From Algoriphagus locisalis (GTDB taxonomy: Bacteria; Bacteroidota; Bacteroidia; Cytophagales; Cyclobacteriaceae), in assembly GCF_900116615.1 (NCBI RefSeq), contig NZ_FPBF01000001.1, positions 663,625-727,624 of the forward strand: 64,000 nt of DNA, in the 5' to 3' direction. Made by a program: the position numbers and the translations under genes. Below are positions 1 to 8,261 of this stretch, one piece after another. The notes under the pieces were generated by a model, which was not told the origin of the DNA, did not search any database, and saw only the letters and a program-made list of their open reading frames with translations. The first letter of the stretch is position 1. Each line of letters begins with the position of its first letter.

Positions 1-610
1 TTATTGAGCTTTGTTTGATACTTACTTTTTCAGGAATTAGGTTTTCCTTGATTGCATCAGTATGGATATGGTAATTGACTTTGGAAAGGGTTCTTTGAAA
101 ATCCCAATTGAGTTTTAAACGATTATTTTCCTCCTCTTTGAGGCGCTGGAATTCTTTTATGATGTAGAGTTTGAATTCAATGGATATCCAAGAAGCAAAT
201 TCGAATGCAATGTCTTTATGTGCGAAAGTTCCCCCGTATCTACCAGATTTTGATATGATACCTACTGCGTTGGTAGATTCAATCCATTTTTTTGGGGTAA
301 GCACAAAACTATTCAGTCCAGCTTGCTTTCTAAACCCGTCGAATTCGACGGGTTTAAAATTCGGATTATTCATTTGTTCCCAAAACCCTAGTAATTCTAT
401 CGTATTCCGATTTCGCAACCAGTTTTTAATAATATCATCAGTATTCGACCCATCTTTATACCTAGCAATGTCAGTTAAGGAAATATATTCTTCTTCATTT
501 CCTTTGAAAATTGTAATCTCCGTTCCTTGTACGATTATTTTTTTTCCTTTTGCCATAAAAAGTAAGTTTAAATTCGGAAATCTACTTTGATAATATTCTC
601 CTAATTGCAT
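1..610 (-). CDS. KilA-N domain protein, 3' part cut off by the window edge
   Basis: The frame stays open to base 1, so the C-terminus lies outside the window and about 203 codons are visible. The translation has the KilA-N pattern: a short strand entry (KIIVQGTEITIF), then EEYISLTDIAR, IIKNWLRNRNTIELLGFWE, a TPKKWIEST segment, GRYGGTFAHKDIAFEFASWIS and FKLYIIKEFQRLKEEE. Family knowledge: KilA-N is a DNA-binding fold of phage antirepressors that also occurs in stand-alone chromosomal genes. The ATG at 610 is preceded by AAGGTGG at a sensible distance. A second in-frame ATG at 556 lies just before the conserved domain and has no ribosome-binding site, so the start is unsure. No neighbouring phage genes are visible. 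Confidence 0.75.
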   Translation of the reverse strand, partial: MQLGEYYQSRFPNLNLLFMAKGKKIIVQGTEITIFKGNEEEYISLTDIARYKDGSNTDDIIKNWLRNRNTIELLGFWEQMNNPNFKPVEFDGFRKQAGLNSFVLTPKKWIESTNAVGIISKSGRYGGTFAHKDIAFEFASWISIEFKLYIIKEFQRLKEEENNRLKLNWDFQRTLSKVNYHIHTDAIKENLIPEKVSIKQSSI

Positions 611-665
611 TCCACCTTAAGAATGGATGTCGGGAAATTTCAAATTTTAAATTCCTAATTTCAAA

Positions 666-3600
666 TTAAACAAGTTCCCTTAAATCCACAGGAACAACTC
701 TACTCACTCCAGCCTCAATCATAGTAATGCCATAGATAATATCCGTGCTGGCCATGGTGCGCTTATTATGCGTCACGATGATAAACTGGGATTCGGCACT
801 GAATTTCTGGATGATGGTATTGAACTTGTCAATATTCGCATCATCAAGCGGAGCATCTACCTCATCAAAAATACAGAAAGGAGCAGGCTTCAAGAGGTAA
901 ATAGAAAAGAGTAGGGAGGTGGCTGTTAGGGTTTTCTCTCCTCCGGAAAGTTGATTAATACTCAGAGGACGTTTGCCTTTAGGCTTCGCCAAAATCTCTA
1001 TCGCAGATTCCAGTGGATTGCTAGGATCCACCAACGTCAGGTCACAGTCATCCTGTTCGGTAAAGAGGGAACGGAATACCTTGACGAAGTTTTCCTTGAT
1101 TTTTGCAAATGCATCCAGGAACGTTTCCTTGGCTACCTGATCAATTTCCTGAATGGTAGTAAGCAAGGATTGCTTGGCTTTGATCAAATCCTCTTTTTGG
1201 GCAGTGATAAAATCGTAGCGAACCTTGATTTCATCGTAAGCCTCCATGGCCATAGGATTGATAGGGCCAATTTTCTCCAGCTTTTCTTTTTGCCTGCTAA
1301 CTAGCTCACGAAGCTTTTCCTCAGCAAATTCCCTGAATTCCTCATCTATATCAGGATTTTCCTCCATCAATTCGTCCAAATCCAGTTCAAACTCTACGCT
1401 GAGTCTTTCTTTCATTCCAGCCATCTTCAGCTTGATTTCATTTACTGTATTTTCCAGTTCATGTATCAGCTGATCATAGCTTTCCTTGGATTTCTGTATG
1501 CTCCGGATCTTTTGATCTGTCTCGTCTATATTCCCTCGGGAAGCATAATAATCCTTCTCAGCTTCCTGCACTCCTTTTTCTATGCCTTCTTTTTCAGAAT
1601 ACAACTCGATCAGTTCGTCGTCTTTGACCTCATTATTGTCCAGCAAAGATTTCACTTCAGTGTCAAGTGAGGAAAGTTCGGTTTGCGACTTACCAATTCG
1701 TTCTTTCGACCCCTCGTATGCAGACTGCTTGAACTCTATTTCCTGATCCAAACTCGTGACACGGTTCAGATGCTGGTGATAAAGGATGTTTTCCGCATTG
1801 AAAGCCTGAGATTTTTCGGAGAGAAGTGCAGATTCCTTTTCATAGGTTTCATTCAATTCCTCCAGCTCATCGTGCATGGCTTCAAACTCAGCACGCTCAT
1901 CAAAAAGCTGCGGCTGAATCTCAGTCAAACTCTCTTCTATGGAAGCTATTCTGTCCAGAATATCCTCCCGCTTATTGGCATTGGAGCTGAGTAATTCCGC
2001 CAATTGCTCCTTCTTGGTGCGTACAGACACAAAATCCTGATTGATGGCATTGATCTTATTTTGCCACTCTTCGAGCGTCTTTTTATAGCTGATTTCTTTC
2101 AGCTTCATCAGTTCAGACAGCTTGTTGTCCAGGTTATTTCTGGTGCTGCTGACTTTCTTATTCAGTTCTTTGATTTCCTTGTCCAGCTTCTCCAAGTTCT
2201 TTGCTCTACCGATTCTTTTTCCTTCGAAAAGCCCTACAGATCCACCTGAAATACTGAATTTCCGCTTGGTGTATTTGCCATTTTCTGAGATGAAAACAGC
2301 GTCTGTGTCCTGCGGAAAATCCCGGTGCTCACCCTGTACTATATAGGCATTGTCTAGTATGAAGTTGATCAGACGGGAGTACTTTACATCAAATTCTATA
2401 ATTTCTGTTGCTGCGATAGCATTTGCGAAAAGCTTGTTTTGGCTAGGCTTAAAGCGCTCAAAATGCTCCAAAACAAAGAAATTGGCTTTGCCTCTGGCGG
2501 AATCAGAAAGTAGTTGAATGGCAGATATTGCCTGTGATTCGGTGTCCACCACATAATAGTTCATGTAGCTGTCCAGGTAATTTTCTATAGTTACCCTATA
2601 CTTCTCCGAAGTGGTAAGCAGATCGGAAAGGAGTGGCACATCCTTACCCCAACTTGGATTTTTCTTTAGGAACTTGATGGCTTCGGGGAAACCTTCCAAG
2701 TTCTCGACAAGAGATTTGGTGAGGTTATACTCGTTGGTTTTTGAGTCCAGCTTTCGGGAAGATTGAGTGAGTTCCTCGCGGATCATCTCAATCACCCGAT
2801 TGGTTTCCTCGATCTTTTGGTCCAGATCTTCCTGCTTAGCTTTTAGCTCTTCATAGCCCTTAGTGGACTCGTCCAGCTCGGCTTTTAGGGTAATTATTTT
2901 CTCTTCAAAATCCACCAAACTTGCCTCCTGAGAGGAGTCATCTGAAGATGTTCGCTCCAATTCCTGCTTCAGGGTAGAAAGTTGAATCTGCTTGATCTCA
3001 ATGTCTTTGCTGAGCTGATAGACTTTTTCCTTGAGCGTTTCAAAGTTATGATTGATGGTCTTCTGTGCTTGCTGCTTTTCAGCTTGAATCAGCTTCTGAC
3101 TTTCGTAGGCTTCCCGAAGTTCGGAAACGATCATTTCCTTTTCGGCAAGCATCTTCTCAGCAGATTCCTTTTCCTGCTGCAGGGAACGAATACTGAATCC
3201 TGCACGGTCATTTGACTTGCGGTCAGAGTCAATCTGCTCGCGCAATTTTTGGGAGCGGTCTTCCAAGAACCTTAGGCGCTCATTCTTGATTTTTTTCTCT
3301 GATTCAAAAGATCGAATCTTATTTACATGTTCATTTAAAGCCTTTTGGCGACTGCCAAGTAGTTTTTCTTTAAGGATTAACTCGGACTTTAACTGACTTA
3401 AAAGTGCTTCCTGATCAGCAACCTGCGTTTGAAGCTGGAGTTTTTTATCACCTTCTTCCTGAATTCTTTGACTTGATTCTATCAGAGACTTGCTGTATTT
3501 TTCTATGCTCTTTTTAGCTAGGTTGATACTAGCAACCCTATAATCCTTTTTGATCTCAAAGTATTTGGAAGCTTGCTTTGCCTGCTTTTCCAGACTTTTC

Positions 3601-4205
3601 AGGTTCTTTTCTATTTCAAAAAGCACATCTTCTACCCGGTCCAAATCATCGTCTGTATCCTGAAGCTTTCGGAGCGTTTCTTTCTTTCGATTTTTGAATT
3701 TGGAGATACCCGCAGCTTCTTCAAACAAATCCCTACGTGAGTTATTCTTGTCATTAAGGAGCTCATCGATCATTTTGAGTTCGATGATGGCATAGGAATT
3801 CGAGTTGATTCCTGTGTCCATAAAGAGATTGGTGATGTCCTTCAGTCGGCAGGTGACTCCATTGATCTGATACTCGCTATCACCGGATCGATAATAGCGT
3901 CGTGTAATCGTGACGTAAGTATATTCAGTAGGAAGAAGGTTTTTGGTGTTTTCAAAAGTCAGGGAAACTTCTGCGAGATTGGAGGCTTTACGGTTTTTGG
4001 TTCCGTTGAAAATCACATTCTCCATCTTATCGGAGCGGAGCATACGGGTTTTTTGCTCGCCAAGTACCCAGCGGATTGCATCGACTACATTGGATTTGCC
4101 GCAGCCATTAGGCCCAACCACACCAGTGATTCCCTTGTCGAAGTTAATCACCATTTTATCCCCAAAACTTTTAAACCCTTTGATCTCCAGCTTACTGAGC
4201 AGCAT
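666..4205 (-). CDS. smc: Chromosome segregation protein SMC
   Basis: Full-length 1179-residue SMC ATPase, which works with ScpA/ScpB to organise and separate the chromosome. Walker A is GPNGCGKSN at residues 31-39. Two long coiled-coil arms (roughly 170-490 and 680-1000) flank a globular hinge near 505-650. The C-terminal head has the signature LSGGEKT at 1086-1092 and Walker B CIFDEVD with D1114 and E1115, then the D-loop LDDAN. The H-loop follows as IIVTHNK. The length is normal for bacterial SMC and no motif is missing. The gene is alone on its strand, with a REP-like repeat array upstream and a possible promoter at 4234-4263. Confidence 0.97.
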   Translation of the reverse strand: MLLSKLEIKGFKSFGDKMVINFDKGITGVVGPNGCGKSNVVDAIRWVLGEQKTRMLRSDKMENVIFNGTKNRKASNLAEVSLTFENTKNLLPTEYTYVTITRRYYRSGDSEYQINGVTCRLKDITNLFMDTGINSNSYAIIELKMIDELLNDKNNSRRDLFEEAAGISKFKNRKKETLRKLQDTDDDLDRVEDVLFEIEKNLKSLEKQAKQASKYFEIKKDYRVASINLAKKSIEKYSKSLIESSQRIQEEGDKKLQLQTQVADQEALLSQLKSELILKEKLLGSRQKALNEHVNKIRSFESEKKIKNERLRFLEDRSQKLREQIDSDRKSNDRAGFSIRSLQQEKESAEKMLAEKEMIVSELREAYESQKLIQAEKQQAQKTINHNFETLKEKVYQLSKDIEIKQIQLSTLKQELERTSSDDSSQEASLVDFEEKIITLKAELDESTKGYEELKAKQEDLDQKIEETNRVIEMIREELTQSSRKLDSKTNEYNLTKSLVENLEGFPEAIKFLKKNPSWGKDVPLLSDLLTTSEKYRVTIENYLDSYMNYYVVDTESQAISAIQLLSDSARGKANFFVLEHFERFKPSQNKLFANAIAATEIIEFDVKYSRLINFILDNAYIVQGEHRDFPQDTDAVFISENGKYTKRKFSISGGSVGLFEGKRIGRAKNLEKLDKEIKELNKKVSSTRNNLDNKLSELMKLKEISYKKTLEEWQNKINAINQDFVSVRTKKEQLAELLSSNANKREDILDRIASIEESLTEIQPQLFDERAEFEAMHDELEELNETYEKESALLSEKSQAFNAENILYHQHLNRVTSLDQEIEFKQSAYEGSKERIGKSQTELSSLDTEVKSLLDNNEVKDDELIELYSEKEGIEKGVQEAEKDYYASRGNIDETDQKIRSIQKSKESYDQLIHELENTVNEIKLKMAGMKERLSVEFELDLDELMEENPDIDEEFREFAEEKLRELVSRQKEKLEKIGPINPMAMEAYDEIKVRYDFITAQKEDLIKAKQSLLTTIQEIDQVAKETFLDAFAKIKENFVKVFRSLFTEQDDCDLTLVDPSNPLESAIEILAKPKGKRPLSINQLSGGEKTLTATSLLFSIYLLKPAPFCIFDEVDAPLDDANIDKFNTIIQKFSAESQFIIVTHNKRTMASTDIIYGITMIEAGVSRVVPVDLRELV

Positions 4206-4233
4206 TCGTTTGAATTTGTCTTAATTAAAAGAA

Positions 4234-4263
4234 CAAAATAAGATCATTTGCCAGATTGTACAA
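4234..4263 (-). promoter_or_regulatory. Possible smc promoter
   Basis: Read on the minus strand: TTG, 19 nt, then TTATTTTG. This is one mismatch from the Bacteroidota -33/-7 consensus (TTG-N17-23-TAnnTTTG) and lies 29-58 nt upstream of the smc ATG. It is a consensus match only. Confidence 0.35.
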
Positions 4264-4310
4264 GGATTTCAGTGTTCAGTTTTCAGTCTCAGTGATCAGA
4301 TTGAAAATTG

Positions 4311-4754
4311 TCAATGATCAAACTCAATGTTCAATTTTCAATGTGCTCTTGTGTGAAAACAAAACCTAAAAAAAAGGGCTGTACCTAAAGGCACAGCTAT
4401 CTTTGAATAATTCAGCCATTCTACCCATAGTTTGGTCCCTAACGGGACAGCTTTGGTTGCAACTATCCCTCGCCACCGTTCGTGTCACACGAACGGAAAA
4501 GCTCATAAAACGCTAAGAAATGTTCAATGATCAAACTCAACGTTCAATTTTCAATGCGCTTTAGTCTTAAAGGTAAACCTAAAAAATAGGGCTGTACCTA
4601 AAGGCACATCTATTTCTGAATAATTCAGCCATTCTACCCATAGTTTGGTCCCTAACGGGACAGTGTTGATTCCAACTATACCTAGCCTCTTCGTGTCACC
4701 CGATAGGAAAAGCTCATCAGACTCCAAGAAATTATCAATGATCAAATTCAATTT
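4311..4754. repeat. REP-like tandem repeat, about 212-bp unit, two copies plus a remnant
   Basis: Copy 1 is 4311-4523 and copy 2 is 4524-4734; a decayed third start is at 4735-4754. Each unit opens with TCAATGATCAAA and carries two short hairpins. Hairpin 1 is GCTGTACC-TAAA-GGCACAGC (4378-4397 in copy 1, eroded at 4591-4610 in copy 2). Hairpin 2 is GTCCC-TAAC-GGGAC (4435-4448 and 4648-4661). Copy 1 has a further perfect 9-bp hairpin with arms CCGTTCGTG and CACGAACGG (4476-4496) that is broken in copy 2. The paired hairpins recall REP sequences mobilised by RAYT (TnpA-REP) transposases. No transposase is in the window. The array fills the smc upstream gap, and I see no gene in it. Confidence 0.75.
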
Positions 4755-4855
4755 GCAAGTTAACTAACAAGCATTTGAGATCTCCGCGTTACCCTCCGCT
4801 AACTCTGCGGTTAAAAAATTATGCATTCCTTAATGAAATGGATTAACTTACGGCT

Positions 4856-5413
4856 GTGGATGGAATAGGAAATATACTTTATGTCGTCGCCGTTCTGGCT
4901 TATTTTATATATCAGGCTACTAAAGGCAAAAAGAAAAATCAGGGTGAAGATCCTGGAGAAATGGCAGATGCTCCAGAACAGAGACCAGTCTCTTTTGAAG
5001 ATCTGATGCGGGAAATCCGTGATGCCCAAAAGCCAAAACCAATAGCACCGGCACAACCTAAAATGCAGCCAGCACCTGTAAATCAGCCTAGAGAGGTAGT
5101 TTATGAGAGAGCAGGAGATACCTCAACACGACCAGAATGGAGAGCTGATCCTGCTCCGGCAGTGAAGAGATTTCCAACCAGAAAATTGGAGGAAGACGAT
5201 GAGGAAATTCAGCGTTATAAGGGAGCATTTGAAGATGCTAAATCTGATTTAACTAAAACTTCTAAGGGTATTCCAGAAATACCTTCTCTAAAAGAAGCGG
5301 CTGAAGAATCTTCTTATAATAGTAGAAGCAGGTATGCGCGTATGCTGAAAAATCCTCAATCCATCAGAGATGCAGTGGTGCTTAAAGAGATCTTGGATAG
5401 AAAGCATTTTTAG
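4856..5413 (+). CDS. Conserved small membrane-anchored protein, unknown function
   Basis: I do not recognise a named family. The 185-residue protein has one N-terminal membrane span (NILYVVAVLAYFIYQA, residues 6-21) followed by KGKKKN. The cytoplasmic part is long, charged and probably disordered, with a Pro/Gln-rich section (about 57-80). The C-terminal helix ends DAVVLKEILDRKHF. The start is GTG: the nearest upstream ATG in this frame meets a stop within two codons and no ATG follows before the membrane span. Codon use resembles its neighbours. It runs convergently toward the gene ending at 5435 with a 21-bp gap. Confidence 0.7.
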   Translation: MDGIGNILYVVAVLAYFIYQATKGKKKNQGEDPGEMADAPEQRPVSFEDLMREIRDAQKPKPIAPAQPKMQPAPVNQPREVVYERAGDTSTRPEWRADPAPAVKRFPTRKLEEDDEEIQRYKGAFEDAKSDLTKTSKGIPEIPSLKEAAEESSYNSRSRYARMLKNPQSIRDAVVLKEILDRKHF

Positions 5414-5434
5414 GAATTAATTTCAGATTGGAAA

Positions 5435-7027
5435 TTATTTCTCCATTCCGACATACACTCTTTTCCATAGTAGTCCTTCATTTTCCTCCTTATAAAGGAA
5501 ATAACCTAAGGATTTTAGTTTAAGCTCTGTTGTATCTATTTCCTCCTGCTCCTGCGGATATGCATGGTGATAGTAGGTGTAAAGTAGGAGCGTAACTGTA
5601 TCTGTTTTAGCATTTCTCCAAGTCAATAAACTATCCAATCCATTGAGCTTTTTTTGATTGATTTTATCCCCTGGAAATAGGACCTCTTCACTGAATACCA
5701 AGAAATTGTTTGTTACAATAAAGCTTTGATTAGTAGTGATTTGTAATTCGCTACTTAAAGTTTCAGTCATATTGTTATATTGCTTTAGTTTTCTTTGATA
5801 TGGAATGGCAATAATGGCTGGGGCAAGGAGGATAACTGAGATAAGGAGATGCTGGAATTTGTAATTATACATATACGCTGCTGCAAATAAAGCGAGTTGA
5901 AATCCAGCCATTTTCCAATCCATCTGAAGCAGACTAATTGCGACTCCAAAACCAAGAAGTCCTATAATACCAAATCTCCATTTGGTACTATATTTCCATT
6001 TATTCCACCCCAAAGCTATCAGCACACTTAATATGGGGACTAGGATAATAAGATGTCTTGGATTCAGATAAATTGGATTGTAAAAATCCAGGGTGGAAGT
6101 CATAAACCAAAACCCGATCAGCAAGCATAGCAAAGCCAGCGAAAACTCAAACGTTGGAGTTGTCTTTGACTTCAAACCCAAAGCAATTCCCGGAATAGCA
6201 AAGACCATCCAAGCCCAATAGGATCTCTCTACAAAGGTTATGATGGGAAGAATTGTAAGTCTTTTTAAAATCGACCAAAAACCTTTGTCCGCATAGGTGA
6301 ATTCAGAGATGTAATGCCCGGCATTGATGGTAGTAACCCGGTGAAGTGGATCTCCAAATTTGATCCAAAAATAGCTTAGATAAGCGACTGAAAGCAAAAT
6401 TCCCGTAGCTAGAATAGCTGCATAAAATGATTTATTCAAATTTTGTTTTTTCCAATCTAAGTAAAATAAAATGATAGGAAATGGTCCTAAAAGAACGATG
6501 GTTTCCTTGGTGAGGAAACCCAAAAAAAGCGCTGCTACAAGAACACAACCTGCTACTACTGGATTGCTTTTGCGGTAAACAGCTGATATAGGAACGAGGC
6601 ATGTCCAAAGGACCAGTGAGCTGTCCGGATACACTTTGGTCAGAAAATGTAAGAAATAAACTTGTGTGCAAAACCAAAGAACCAGCACCCAAGAAGGGGC
6701 TTTTTTTGGAAGGATCTTTAGAATTAGTAAAAGGGTTAATCCATAGCTTAAGAGCGAAATTAGTGAAATTTTATGCGCATCGAAGCCGAGTAAATACCCA
6801 ATAAAGCCTGAAGGCACATAAGCTCCCCACCGACTCGAAAAATGATAGTCATTGACTTGCATTGTTCCTTCCCAGAATTTTTGCCCTGCCAGTAGATAAT
6901 AGACATCATCGCTAAACGTAATCCCATCAAACCCGAAAAGCCAGTAGGCGAGAAGGAAAAGTAAACCAGCCGTAAAAGCGAATAGCTGGACTCTGGATAA
7001 AGTATGATTCGATTGCTGCCAACTCAT
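5435..7027 (-). CDS. GT39/ArnT-like integral membrane glycosyltransferase
   Basis: A 530-residue polytopic membrane protein with about a dozen hydrophobic spans. It fits the GT-C glycosyltransferases that use polyprenyl-phosphate sugars on the periplasmic side. The pair D40-D41 in TFSDDVYYLLAG, in the first loop after span 1, is the usual GT-C acidic motif. KETIVLLGPFP is a typical later loop, and a soluble C-terminal domain covers about the last 110 residues. The ATG at 7027 is chosen over a longer non-ATG frame because a good membrane start follows directly. The acceptor cannot be inferred. A WYL-type regulator is transcribed divergently. Confidence 0.75.
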   Translation of the reverse strand: MSWQQSNHTLSRVQLFAFTAGLLFLLAYWLFGFDGITFSDDVYYLLAGQKFWEGTMQVNDYHFSSRWGAYVPSGFIGYLLGFDAHKISLISLLSYGLTLLLILKILPKKAPSWVLVLWFCTQVYFLHFLTKVYPDSSLVLWTCLVPISAVYRKSNPVVAGCVLVAALFLGFLTKETIVLLGPFPIILFYLDWKKQNLNKSFYAAILATGILLSVAYLSYFWIKFGDPLHRVTTINAGHYISEFTYADKGFWSILKRLTILPIITFVERSYWAWMVFAIPGIALGLKSKTTPTFEFSLALLCLLIGFWFMTSTLDFYNPIYLNPRHLIILVPILSVLIALGWNKWKYSTKWRFGIIGLLGFGVAISLLQMDWKMAGFQLALFAAAYMYNYKFQHLLISVILLAPAIIAIPYQRKLKQYNNMTETLSSELQITTNQSFIVTNNFLVFSEEVLFPGDKINQKKLNGLDSLLTWRNAKTDTVTLLLYTYYHHAYPQEQEEIDTTELKLKSLGYFLYKEENEGLLWKRVYVGMEK

Positions 7028-7081
7028 TGGTCTAAAATAGAGGTAATTTCTTCTAACTCTGTAAATTTTTCTGACAGATTT

Positions 7082-7100
7082 ATTGACAATAAGCGTCAAT
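7082..7100. promoter_or_regulatory. Inverted repeat in a divergent promoter region
   Basis: ATTGAC (7082-7087) and GTCAAT (7095-7100) form a perfect 6-bp inverted repeat with a 7-nt spacer between the divergent starts at 7027 and 7158. The position suits an operator for the WYL-type regulator. It is short enough to occur by chance. Confidence 0.25.
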
Positions 7101-7157
7101 TTATAAAATCCCTTTGCGCTTTTGCTTACTTTTAGCTTTCCAAATTCACAATCTACT

Positions 7158-8069
7158 ATGAGTCAGGCAGGAAAGATCGAGCAGCAAAAAATACTTCGTG
7201 TTTTCAAATTGATAAATCTTTTGCAAAGTAATATTGGTAAGCCGGTGCACAGACTTGCCGAATTGCTGGAAACGGATGAGCGTACGATTTATCGCTATTT
7301 CAAGCTATTAGAGGCGCTTGGTTTTGAGGTAGTAAAGGAATTCAGCAAATATAAAATCCAGCAAAAACCTGGAATGGATCAGACGCTTAATTACGGTACT
7401 TTTTCCCAGGAGGAAAGTCAATGGCTACGATCTATGATAGAGAGTCAGGGCAAAGGGAATTTGCTTCATGACTCCATCATCAAAAAGCTGGATGTCCGAT
7501 CAGAGGTGAAGCAGGGAACCGAGCAATTGTTCAAAGCAAACCTCAGCAGGTTGGTAGATGAGATAGGTCTTGGAATTCAGCAGAAAAAGCAAGTTTGGCT
7601 GAAGGATTACTATTCGCTCAGCTCTGATACTACGAGCGACCGCTTGGTAGAGCCTGTTGCTTTTTCTTCAAACTACGAAACTATTCATGCCTTTGAGCCT
7701 GCGAGCAAAAGTATGAAGGTCTTTAAAATTGAAAGAATAGGAGAGGTTGTTTTAAGCCAAGAGAAGTGGAAATCTGAACCCAAGCATCAATTACCTGGAA
7801 CCCAGTTGTTTGGTTTTACAGGGAAAAACAAGTTTCAAGTCAAATTAAAGCTCAGTAAAAAAGCGTACCAATTAATGATGGAAGAGCATCCCAATGCTCG
7901 TCCATTTATGTCTATTAAGAATAGAAACCAATTTTACTTCCAGGGGGAAATCCCTCAGCTTCCTGGCTTAGCGAGGTTTATTTTAGGTTTGCCAGGCGAG
8001 GTCAAAGTGGAAGAAGGTGAGGAACTTAAGGAGTATTTAAGCGAACAAGTGTCTAAAACTTTGTTATAA
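7158..8069 (+). CDS. HTH/WYL-domain transcriptional regulator (YafY-like)
   Basis: A 303-residue protein. Residues 8-65 form a winged-helix HTH_11 type domain (RVFKLINLLQSNIG, VHRLAELLETDERTIYRYFK). The middle and C-terminal parts match the WYL arrangement: YETIHAFEPASKSMKVFKIERI is the core, followed by a WCX-like tail (ALYSTINE-type strand pattern, LPGLARFILGLPGEVKV). WYL proteins sense ligands, often nucleic acids or nucleotides, and act as repressors or activators. The ATG at 7158 is preferred to an upstream TTG in frame. A MITE-like repeat begins three bases after the stop codon. Confidence 0.75.
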   Translation: MSQAGKIEQQKILRVFKLINLLQSNIGKPVHRLAELLETDERTIYRYFKLLEALGFEVVKEFSKYKIQQKPGMDQTLNYGTFSQEESQWLRSMIESQGKGNLLHDSIIKKLDVRSEVKQGTEQLFKANLSRLVDEIGLGIQQKKQVWLKDYYSLSSDTTSDRLVEPVAFSSNYETIHAFEPASKSMKVFKIERIGEVVLSQEKWKSEPKHQLPGTQLFGFTGKNKFQVKLKLSKKAYQLMMEEHPNARPFMSIKNRNQFYFQGEIPQLPGLARFILGLPGEVKVEEGEELKEYLSEQVSKTLL

Positions 8070-8072
8070 TAT

Positions 8073-8215
8073 TTGTAGATCCGCTTTTCTGCCAGTAGGG
8101 ATGCTAGAGCGATATTGAATACGTAAAACTTTAGAATTGAGGTGACTTCGGTCTTTGGTTTTCCAGCCAGACAAACTGATAAATTAAGATTTCTGGAATC
8201 ATTGCGGATATTTAC
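8073..8215. repeat. MITE-like dispersed repeat, copy A
   Basis: This 143-bp intergenic block is clearly related to 61255-61425. The two share a left part of about 60 nt (ATCCG, TTTTCTGCCAGTA, GGATGCTA, AGAATTGAGG), a central CTTCGGTC, and the right end ATCATTGCGGATA. The ends are inverted: ATCCGC at 8079-8084 and GCGGAT at 8204-8209. No direct duplication flanks this copy. It follows the stop codon at 8069 directly and could also act as a hairpin at the 3' end of that transcript. Confidence 0.75.
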
Positions 8216-8261
8216 TTTTTTCTTAACTTATTGATTATCAATTTTTAAAACCAATATTTTT

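Noticed and set aside
171..590. Plus-strand frame of 139 codons
   Set aside because: It lies antisense to a clear KilA-N domain frame that runs to the window edge; it has no domain of its own.
1246..2346. Several plus-strand frames opposite smc
   Set aside because: They are antisense to uninterrupted coiled-coil coding and have no start signals or domains.
4551..4751. Minus-strand frame of 66 codons in the repeat array
   Set aside because: It is made of the REP-like repeat itself; the same bases recur in copy 1 with the frame broken.
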